Source: an uncultured Haloferula sp. (GTDB lineage: Bacteria > Verrucomicrobiota > Verrucomicrobiae > Verrucomicrobiales > Akkermansiaceae). Taken from it: DNA of 5,419 nt. Shown one piece after another: positions 1 to 5,419 of this stretch. Below the pieces are notes generated by a model that saw only the letters and a program-made list of their open reading frames with translations, made no database searches and was not told where the DNA came from. Numbering within the stretch: position 1 is the stretch's first letter; the number at the start of each line of letters is the position of its first letter. The position numbers were made by a program, and so were the translations under genes. The stretch lies in the NCBI GenBank assembly GCA_946481625.1, contig CAMLOZ010000282.1:1-5419 (forward strand), written 5' to 3'.

Positions 1-978
1 GGTCGTCTTGCCGGCACCGGTCGGGCCGGTCACGATGAAGATGCCGTTCGGCTTCTCGATCGTTTCGCAGACATAGTCGTAAATCGCCTCCGGCAGGTGG
101 AGGTTCTCAAGTGAAAGGTTGACCGAGGAGCGGTCGAGAACGCGGAGCACGATCGACTCGCCGTATTGGGTAGGCAGCGTCGAAACGCGCATGTCCACCT
201 GACGGTCGCCGACCTGCTTCACGATGCGACCGTCCTGTGGGATGCGGCGCTCGGCGATGTTCATATTGGACATCACCTTGATACGCGAAGTGATCGCCAC
301 CGACAGGTGCACTGGCGGCGGGGCCATTTCGTAGAGCGCACCGTCCACGCGGTAGCGGATCTTGAAGTCCTTTTCGAAGGGCTCGAAGTGGATGTCCGAG
401 GCGCGTTCCTTGATCGCCTGGTAGAGCACCAGATCGACGTAACGGATGATCGGTGCCGAGTTCGCTTCGGCCTCGAGGTCCGCCTGGCTCATGGCGGCGT
501 CCACTCCGGTCTGGAGCTGGCTCAGGATATCCTCCATCGCCTTGCCTTCCCCGCCGTAGCACTCGTTGATCTTCTGCTCGACCACGTAGTCCGGGGCGAT
601 CGCCAGAATGACCTCGCGACCGAGGGCGAAGCGCAGATCCTCAAGGGTCTGGGGGTTCATCGGGTCGACCAAGGCGACGTGAAGTCCCTCGGCGTCGAAA
701 TTCACCGGCAGCGCGCCGTGAAGGCGGGCCATGCCGGCGGGAACGAGCGAGAGGAGCTGCTCCGGCGGGGTCCAGTTGCGCAGTTCGACCACCTGGGCAC
801 CCAGCTCGGATGCCACGACCGGCCACACGTCGTCGCGATGGTTGATCACTTGGAAGTCGGCGAGGATCTCCGCCGCCTCCTTGCCGCTGTTCTCCACCTC
901 GGCGAGAATATCCTGCCCGAGCGAGCGGTCGATGAGGCCGCGGCTGATGAAAAGTTCGACGATCTGGTTGCTATCCAT
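1..978 (-). CDS. PilB/GspE-family type IV pilus / type II secretion ATPase, second paralogue (3' end outside window)
   Basis: This is a cytoplasmic hexameric ATPase of the type II/IV secretion superfamily, which powers pilin or pseudopilin assembly at the inner membrane. The gene starts at the ATG at 978 and stays open to base 1, giving 326 residues. The window ends right after the Walker A motif GPTGAGKTT (residues 318-326), so the Asp box, Walker B, His box and any zinc tetracysteine lie outside. Residues 1-140 form a degenerate T2SSE/MshEN-type N-terminal domain. Residues 141-174 are a charged, probably helical linker. The N2 domain follows, with APIIRYVD (175-182), SDIHFEP (194-200), IRYRVDG (207-213) and IAERRIPQDGRI (241-252). 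The N-terminus aligns with that of the gene 54 bases upstream, and the two are clearly divergent paralogues. No Shine-Dalgarno sequence is visible; the leader is AT-rich and probably unstructured. No other ATG, GTG or TTG occurs in frame between the upstream stop and this ATG. Family assignment is very secure, but pilus versus secretion use cannot be decided here. Confidence 0.93.
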   Translation of the reverse strand, partial: MDSNQIVELFISRGLIDRSLGQDILAEVENSGKEAAEILADFQVINHRDDVWPVVASELGAQVVELRNWTPPEQLLSLVPAGMARLHGALPVNFDAEGLHVALVDPMNPQTLEDLRFALGREVILAIAPDYVVEQKINECYGGEGKAMEDILSQLQTGVDAAMSQADLEAEANSAPIIRYVDLVLYQAIKERASDIHFEPFEKDFKIRYRVDGALYEMAPPPVHLSVAITSRIKVMSNMNIAERRIPQDGRIVKQVGDRQVDMRVSTLPTQYGESIVLRVLDRSSVNLSLENLHLPEAIYDYVCETIEKPNGIFIVTGPTGAGKTT

Positions 979-1032
979 GGACCGGGTTTTAGAAAATCTA
1001 AGATTGGAAATTTGAAGGATGCGGGGTCCGGC
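979..1032 (-). other. 54-base AT-rich spacer between the two tandem ATPase genes
   Basis: The spacer between the TGA of the first ATPase and the ATG of the second is markedly more AT-rich than the flanking genes, for example around 986-1013. It holds no Shine-Dalgarno-like purine run close to the ATG, no hairpin and no terminator. Its length is 18 codons and it contains no stop in the frame shared by both genes. It most likely acts as an unstructured initiation region within a shared transcript. Confidence 0.5.
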
Positions 1033-2685
1033 TCAGTCGAGGTCGGACATGGTGACGTGGATGACCTCCTCGGGCGAGGTGAGACCGGCAAGCACCTTGC
1101 GGATCCCGTCGTCGCGCAGGGTGCGCATGCCGAGCTCGCGGGCGCGCTTGCGGAGCTGGCTGGAGGTCAGGTTTTCGTTGATCATGTGGCGCACCTCGTC
1201 ATCGATCTGGAAGAGCTCGAAGATGCCGGCGCGGCCGCGGTAGCCGTTGCCGCGGCATTTGTCGCAGCCGACCGGGCCCATCACGCTGGATGCATCGTTG
1301 GAGCGGTTGTCGAAGCGCAGCGCCCGCGCCTCTTTTTCGGTGAGGACGTGCGGAGCCTTGCAGACCGGGCAAAGCTTGCGGACCAGACGCTGGGCGAGCA
1401 CGGCGCGCACGGCGGAGGCGATCAGGAAGCGCTTGATGCCGATATCCGCGAGACGGGCGACCGCGGAAGGCGCGTCGTTCGTGTGGAGGGTGGAGAGCAC
1501 CAAGTGACCGGTCAGCGACGCGTTGATGGCGATGTTCGCCGTCTCCGCGTCACGGATTTCCCCGATCATGATGATGTTCGGCGCCTGGCGCAGCATCGCG
1601 CGGAGCGCCGCCGCGAAGGTCATGCCGATGTCCGTCTTCACCATGACCTGGTTGATGCCGGGGAGCTCGTATTCCACCGGGTCTTCCACGGTGATGATCT
1701 TCTTGTCCGGCTTGTTGATGACGTTCAAACAGGCGTAGAGGGTCGTGGTCTTCCCGGAACCGGTCGGGCCGGTGACCAGGATGATGCCGTCCGGCAGGCC
1801 GATCAGGTTTTCGAAGGTCGCTTGGTCGTCCGAGAAGAAGCCGAGTTCCGGCAAGCCGAGCACGAGGGCGGACTTGTCCAGAATACGCATGACGATCGAC
1901 TCGCCGTGGTTGGAAGGGACGGAGGAGACACGAAGGTCGATCTCCTTGTCCGCCATCTTCACCTGGATACGACCGTCCTGGGGCAAGCGCTTCTCGGCGA
2001 TCGACATCGATCCGCTCATCACCTTCAGACGGGCGATGATGGCCGGCAGGAGCTTCTTCGGATGGTTGTCCACCTCGATCAGCTTGCCGTCGATGCGGTA
2101 GCGGATGCGGACGGAAGTCTCCAGCGGCTCGATGTGGATGTCCGAGCAGCGGTTCTTCATCGCCTCCGCGAGGAGGTTCTGAACCAGCCGGATGATCGGG
2201 GCATCGCCATCGGAGGCTTCCACCTCATGGCCGCCCTTGAAGTCCATCCCGGCGGCGTCATTCGTGGCACCGTAAAAGTCCTTCAGGAAAGACTGCACCG
2301 CATTGATCGGAGCGCAGACGAAATTGACCTCCCGCCCGATCACGTGGGGCAGGCTGTCCATGGTCTCGAAATCGAAGGGATCCGCCACGGCAACCGTCAG
2401 GAAAACCCCGTCGTCCGCCACCGGGATCGCCTTGTAGCGGCGGGCGATTTCGTCGGGAATGGCGCTGACCACATCGGGCGCGATGGCCATTTCGCCGAGG
2501 TCGATGGCCTCGATGCCCGCGTTCTGGGCGAGAACGGCACAAACCGTATTCTCCGAGAGTTCGGTTTCGCTGAGCAATTTCTCGATCACCGAACCGCCTT
2601 TGCGGCGCGCTTGATCGACCATTTCGGGGGCGACGGCTCCTGCCTCCACGAGCAGGTCTGCCAAGTAATCTTCGTTGGAGAACAC
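1033..2685 (-). CDS. PilB/GspE-family type IV pilus / type II secretion assembly ATPase (complete)
   Basis: This is a complete 550-residue secretion/pilus assembly ATPase, a normal length for PilB or GspE. It hydrolyses ATP in the cytoplasm to drive the inner-membrane platform protein. Domains in order: a T2SSE/MshEN-like N-terminal domain (about 1-140); a short Gly/Asp-rich linker; N2 with SDIHIEP (181-187), IRYRIDG (194-200) and IAEKRLPQDGRI (229-240); Walker A GPTGSGKTT (306-314, Lys312); Asp box VEDPVEY (333-339); Walker B region MIGEIRDAET (373-382, catalytic Glu376); His box HLVLSTLHTND (394-404). A zinc tetracysteine is formed by Cys439, Cys442, Cys474 and Cys477. All catalytic motifs are intact. 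The frame extends upstream to an ATG at 2757, but I chose the GTG at 2685: recognisable domain sequence begins there, and it aligns with the first residues of the downstream paralogue. The extra 24 codons read as an Arg-rich tail unlike the family. A weak AAGG lies 11 bases before the GTG. It probably shares an operon with the ATPase 54 bases downstream. GspE versus PilB is undecided. Confidence 0.95.
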   Translation of the reverse strand: MFSNEDYLADLLVEAGAVAPEMVDQARRKGGSVIEKLLSETELSENTVCAVLAQNAGIEAIDLGEMAIAPDVVSAIPDEIARRYKAIPVADDGVFLTVAVADPFDFETMDSLPHVIGREVNFVCAPINAVQSFLKDFYGATNDAAGMDFKGGHEVEASDGDAPIIRLVQNLLAEAMKNRCSDIHIEPLETSVRIRYRIDGKLIEVDNHPKKLLPAIIARLKVMSGSMSIAEKRLPQDGRIQVKMADKEIDLRVSSVPSNHGESIVMRILDKSALVLGLPELGFFSDDQATFENLIGLPDGIILVTGPTGSGKTTTLYACLNVINKPDKKIITVEDPVEYELPGINQVMVKTDIGMTFAAALRAMLRQAPNIIMIGEIRDAETANIAINASLTGHLVLSTLHTNDAPSAVARLADIGIKRFLIASAVRAVLAQRLVRKLCPVCKAPHVLTEKEARALRFDNRSNDASSVMGPVGCDKCRGNGYRGRAGIFELFQIDDEVRHMINENLTSSQLRKRARELGMRTLRDDGIRKVLAGLTSPEEVIHVTMSDLD

Positions 2686-2873
2686 GGGTTTTCGGGCCTT
2701 TTGGAAAATCAGGTGAAAGGTCGGGACGGCATTGTGCGCGCCCCGGCGTTCGCACATTGGTCAAGCGCGTCCCCCTTTGTCAACCTGCCGACCAAGCATC
2801 TGCAAGGAATCCCCGGGCGGGTACCCACGCGGTATTGACGATGCGGTGTCCACGCGGAGCGGAACCGCGGAAT
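2686..2873 (-). promoter_or_regulatory. Intergenic leader upstream of the tandem ATPases, with a possible -35 element
   Basis: These 188 bases separate the channel stop from the chosen ATPase start. On the minus strand a perfect TTGACA lies at 2783-2778. The best -10 candidate at a 16-base spacing is ACCAAT (2761-2756), which matches only half of the consensus. If real, transcription would begin near 2750, downstream of the upstream ATG at 2757, which would agree with the GTG start at 2685. A short direct repeat CCACGCGG occurs on the plus strand at 2824-2831 and 2850-2857. No U-tract terminator follows the channel gene. This is a weak inference. Confidence 0.25.
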
Positions 2874-3695
2874 TCAGCCCATGGGGGCGCCGCAGCGGCG
2901 GCAAAAACGGGCATCCGCGAGATGGCCGTGGACGCCGCAGGACGGGCAGGCGTCGGTGCTGTCGTCCCCATTCAGCTTCGAGATCTCCGAGCTCACGATG
3001 CCGGTGGGGACGGCGATGATCGCATAGCCGGTCAGGACCAAGATGGAGGTCAACATCCGCCCCAGCGTGGTGCCCGGAGTGATGTCACCGAAACCGAGGG
3101 TGGTGATGGTGACGATCGCCCAGTAGATCGCGGTCGGGATGCTGGTGAAGCCCCCCTCCGGTCCCTCCACCAGGTACATCAGGGTTCCGGCGATCACCGT
3201 GATCGCCAGCATGAAGCTGAAGAAAACCGTGATCTTCGCCCGCCCGGCGTAGAGTGCGCGAACCAGCAGTTCGGCACCGTTCACGTGCCTTACCATCTTG
3301 AAGACCCGGAACATCCGCATCATCCGCAGAATGCGGATCACCAGCAGGGCCTGGATCCCCGGCATGACGGCCATCAGGTAGGTCGGGAGGATCGAGAGCA
3401 GGTCCACGATGCCATAGAAGGTCCGCGCGTAGCGGAGCGGGTGCCTCACGACATAGAGCCGCAGGAGATACTCGATCGTGAAAATCACGGTGAAAGTCCA
3501 TTCCGCGGCCCGCAGCGGGGTCGAGTATTTGGCCGCGATCTCCGGCACGCTTTCGAGGATCACCGCGAGCACGCTCAGGCTGATGAGCCAGAGGAGGATC
3601 ACGTCGAAGCGCCGTCCCGCGGGCGTTTCGGCTTCGAAGATGATTTCCCGCAGGCGTTCCCGTGCGTGCGAGTGGCGGATCCCGTCGTCGGACAT
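2874..3695 (-). CDS. Six-transmembrane voltage-gated potassium channel with C-terminal zinc ribbon
   Basis: This is a 273-residue Kv-type ion channel subunit, expected to form a tetramer in the inner membrane and conduct K+ in response to membrane potential. S1 spans about 31-49. S2 lies near 66-83 and S3 near 92-111, with voltage-sensor acidic residues in both (Glu75, Asp98). S4 reads RILRMMRMFRVFKMVRHV (121-138), with Arg121, Arg124, Arg127, Arg130, Lys133 and Arg136 at every third position. S5 spans about 153-175, and the pore helix and filter TTLGFGD cover 198-204. S6 contains Gly223 and the AVPTGIVSSE segment (228-237) common in bacterial Kv channels. The filter carries Leu and Phe where TVGYGD is usual. 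The tail has two CxxC pairs (Cys250/Cys253 and Cys265/Cys268) and looks like a small cytoplasmic zinc ribbon. The ATG at 3695 places a short charged N-terminus before S1; no Shine-Dalgarno is evident. A separate transcript from the ATPases is plausible given the 188-base gap. Channel assignment is secure; selectivity and the ribbon's role are inferred. Confidence 0.93.
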   Translation of the reverse strand: MSDDGIRHSHARERLREIIFEAETPAGRRFDVILLWLISLSVLAVILESVPEIAAKYSTPLRAAEWTFTVIFTIEYLLRLYVVRHPLRYARTFYGIVDLLSILPTYLMAVMPGIQALLVIRILRMMRMFRVFKMVRHVNGAELLVRALYAGRAKITVFFSFMLAITVIAGTLMYLVEGPEGGFTSIPTAIYWAIVTITTLGFGDITPGTTLGRMLTSILVLTGYAIIAVPTGIVSSEISKLNGDDSTDACPSCGVHGHLADARFCRRCGAPMG

Positions 3696-3795
3696 GGGAA
3701 GACGCTGACGCAGTTATGAAGAAATGGCACGCGGGAAGAGCAATCGTTGACCGCGGGCCGCAGAGCGGCGAAGACTGAGACGCGCAACTTGGTCC
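3696..3795. promoter_or_regulatory. Divergent intergenic region between channel and AsmA-like gene
   Basis: These 100 bases lie between two divergently transcribed genes and must hold the start signals for both unless either gene has a long leader. On the minus strand CATAAC (four of six matches to a -10) sits about 20 bases before the channel ATG, with no good -35. On the plus strand TTGACC at 3747-3752 resembles a -35, but no acceptable -10 follows. A five-base-pair hairpin (GCCGC, loop AGA, GCGGC) lies at 3757-3769. The promoter function is inferred from gene orientation rather than from strong motifs. Confidence 0.35.
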
Positions 3796-5419
3796 ATGAG
3801 CGAAGAGGAGATCCCCGCAAAGAAAAGGAGGCCGCGCCGGCTGGGGCGGAAGCTCCTGGTGGCGTTCCTGATCGTGCTCGCCCTCGCCGCGTGGTTGAAC
3901 GGGCCGGGGTGGCGCTGGCTGGGAAGGATCGGCATCGAACGGGCCCTGACGAGTTCGGAGATCAAGGCCGACTTCACGCTTGCCGGCACCCTGCTAGGCG
4001 GTGTCCGGGTGGAAAAGCTCTCCCTCAGCGGCGGGGCCATCCGGAAGCTGGAGATCGATGCCGTGGAGCCGCTCTACAAGATCACCCGGGTGGTCCGCGG
4101 CGAGATCCAAGGAATCAAAGTGGAGAAGATCAACGCGGTGATCGACCTGGCGGCGACGACGCCGAGGGATCCATCCGAGCCGGAAAAGCCATTCGATCCG
4201 GTCGCCTTGGCGGAGTCCCTGCGGAAGGCCCGGAAGCTATTGCTGCCGATGGATCTGGGAGCGGCGGACCTCAAGCTCCAGATCGTCAAAGGCGACGAGC
4301 CGATCGTCTCGCTCGATACGAGCCAGTTCAGCCACGCTCCGGGTAGCGACGAGTTCCGTCTCGAGTTGGGAACCCTCGAGGCTGGCACGGGCCACGCGTT
4401 CGCCGCCCAGAATTCTGTGATCCGTTGGACGGAAGAGAGCCTCTCCCTCGACCGCTTCGAACTCTCGCCGCGGATGGGGGTCAGCAACCTGTTCATCGGC
4501 TTCCCCTCAACCGGAGGACTGTCCGCCTCAGGCATCGCCCGGATCGAGGATTCACGGATGGTTCTCGAGGGAACCACCACCAGCGCGAAGCTGCGGATGG
4601 AGGGTGAACCGCTGCCACTGGAACATGCGGCGAGCAACTTCGCGGTCGGCCTGCCGGTCACTGCAACCCTCCGCAGCCTGGAGGCGGAGATCTCCGGCAT
4701 CGACCGGACGCCCGACCAATGGCAAGCCCGCACCCGGGCGGAACTGGTGGATTTCGTTTACGAGGATTGGAAGGCTGACACACTAACAGTGACCGCGACC
4801 AAGGATGGCAGCACGGCGAGGGCGACCTGGTCCCTCGCCGCGCTCGATTCCCGCGCCGAGGTGCAGGCGGAGCTCCGCTGGCGCGACCTGGCCGCCGGGA
4901 TCTGGCATGACTTCGAGGGCAATGCGAAGGTTACCATCCCGCAGCTCGCGCCGCTTTATGGGACCTTGAAGAACAAGCTGCGCTTCGCCCCTCCCGAAGC
5001 CCCTCCCCTGCCCCCCTCCTCGCTCGGGATCGAGGCGAAGATCGATTCCGGGGCGGAAGGGATTCGCAGCGCGGAGGCCAGGTGGCTGCTCTCCGCCGAG
5101 AAGGATGCGCCCTCGCTGGCGGGCGAAACCCGCTGGACGCCCGATGGCAAGCTCACGGGGACCCTGGGTTCGGACGCCCTTCGTGCCACTTACACCTTGG
5201 ACCTCGAGGCGAAGACCTACGAGGCCACCGCCGATCTCCAAGGCTTCCGCCCGGAACGCTTCGCCCCCTGGGCTTCCGCCGCTGGCGTCACTTTGCCGAC
5301 CGGGATGAACGCCGATCTCAAGTGGAGCGGCAACGGCGTCTTCGGCCCCGAGCCCCATCGCGGCACCTTCGATGTCCCGTCCTTCGAGTGGGTGCGGGAG
5401 GATGTCCCGCCGCTGATCC
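3796..5419 (+). CDS. AsmA/TamB-like membrane-anchored periplasmic protein (3' end outside window)
   Basis: This frame is open from the ATG at 3796 to the window edge, giving 541 residues with no stop. A strongly basic stretch (residues 9-19) precedes one hydrophobic segment (20-34), which predicts an uncleaved N-terminal signal anchor with the rest in the periplasm. The remainder is soluble and rich in alternating beta-type segments. After the anchor come GxxLGGVRVEKLSLSGG-like strands (about 64-80) and IRKLEIDAVEPLYKI (82-96), the style of start seen in AsmA and TamB proteins, which are long beta-groove proteins bridging inner and outer membranes and linked to lipid transport or outer-membrane assembly. 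A proline-rich linker (399-408) separates two beta-rich blocks. There are no catalytic motifs or cysteines in the visible part. It is transcribed divergently from the channel gene. No clear Shine-Dalgarno precedes the ATG. The coding call is firm from consistent GC-rich codon use. The family call rests on architecture and is moderate; a lineage-specific envelope protein is the alternative. The diagnostic TamB C-terminal domain, if present, lies outside the window. Confidence 0.8.
   Translation, partial: MSEEEIPAKKRRPRRLGRKLLVAFLIVLALAAWLNGPGWRWLGRIGIERALTSSEIKADFTLAGTLLGGVRVEKLSLSGGAIRKLEIDAVEPLYKITRVVRGEIQGIKVEKINAVIDLAATTPRDPSEPEKPFDPVALAESLRKARKLLLPMDLGAADLKLQIVKGDEPIVSLDTSQFSHAPGSDEFRLELGTLEAGTGHAFAAQNSVIRWTEESLSLDRFELSPRMGVSNLFIGFPSTGGLSASGIARIEDSRMVLEGTTTSAKLRMEGEPLPLEHAASNFAVGLPVTATLRSLEAEISGIDRTPDQWQARTRAELVDFVYEDWKADTLTVTATKDGSTARATWSLAALDSRAEVQAELRWRDLAAGIWHDFEGNAKVTIPQLAPLYGTLKNKLRFAPPEAPPLPPSSLGIEAKIDSGAEGIRSAEARWLLSAEKDAPSLAGETRWTPDGKLTGTLGSDALRATYTLDLEAKTYEATADLQGFRPERFAPWASAAGVTLPTGMNADLKWSGNGVFGPEPHRGTFDVPSFEWVREDVPPLI

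Noticed and set aside
2258..2764. A 168-codon minus-strand frame overlapping the start of the complete ATPase
   Set aside because: It is a frame-shifted reading of the ATPase gene, Arg/Gly/Pro-rich and without domain signal. The ATPase frame is continuous, so there is no frameshift to repair.
166..2838. An 890-codon plus-strand open frame antisense to both ATPase genes and crossing the spacer between them
   Set aside because: It lies in exact codon register with both minus-strand genes, so it can only be interrupted where they use TTA, CTA or TCA, which are rare in GC-rich genomes. The spacer is 54 bases, so register is kept across it. Its translation is rich in His, Arg, Asp and Val with no recognisable domain, while the opposite strand encodes textbook ATPase motifs.
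2824..2857. A repeated CCACGCGG pair, considered as an operator
   Set aside because: The repeat is eight bases, there are only two copies, and the surrounding DNA is GC-rich with similar words in coding sequence (for example near 347). This is too weak to call a binding site.
2853..2869. A hairpin (CGCGG, 7-base loop, CCGCG) just after the channel stop, considered as a terminator
   Set aside because: The stem is only five base pairs and no T-run follows on the minus strand. GC-rich DNA gives such stems by chance.
2757..3719. A 320-codon plus-strand open frame over the channel gene
   Set aside because: It has the same codon-register effect: it is antisense to the channel in the complementary frame, and its product is a low-complexity, highly charged sequence without motifs.
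3747..4733. Open frames over the AsmA-like gene (plus strand 3747-4346, minus strand 4074-4733)
   Set aside because: Both are shadows of the frame starting at 3796, which alone stays open to the window edge and shows a clear signal anchor.

Overview
The window is GC-rich, densely coding bacterial DNA holding four protein-coding genes, two of which run off the edges. A Gram-negative cell plan is suggested by a membrane-anchored AsmA/TamB-like periplasmic protein beside type II secretion / type IV pilus ATPases. None of the genes has a strong Shine-Dalgarno sequence at its start. My impression from memory is that the protein styles (paired GspE/PulE-type ATPases, a Kv channel with a terminal zinc ribbon, a long AsmA-like protein) resemble Verrucomicrobiota. 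That placement is tentative because nothing in the window is a phylogenetic marker.

Layout. Three genes lie on the minus strand, in transcription order from right to left. The first is a six-transmembrane voltage-gated potassium channel with a C-terminal zinc ribbon (3695 to 2874). After a 188-base gap comes a complete PilB/GspE-family secretion ATPase (2685 to 1033). After 54 more bases comes a second, divergent PilB/GspE paralogue (978 to beyond base 1), cut by the window edge just after its Walker A motif. Divergently, after a 100-base intergenic region, a plus-strand gene starts at 3796 and runs off the right edge. It encodes a single-pass, N-terminally anchored protein most like AsmA/TamB-type envelope proteins.

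How they fit together. The two ATPases are tightly spaced, co-oriented and paralogous, so they are probably co-transcribed and power a type IV pilus or type II secretion machine. Platform protein and pilin genes are not visible and may lie beyond the left edge. The channel and the AsmA-like protein have no evident mechanistic link to that machine and may simply be neighbours.

I found no tRNA, rRNA, CRISPR array, insertion sequence or convincing terminator. There is no gene-free stretch longer than 300 bases. The large plus-strand open frames over the minus-strand genes, including one of 890 codons, are codon-register shadows. I see no convincing undescribed system. The points most worth a second look are the in-frame tandem ATPases with degenerate N-terminal domains and the channel's Leu-Gly-Phe filter combined with a zinc ribbon.
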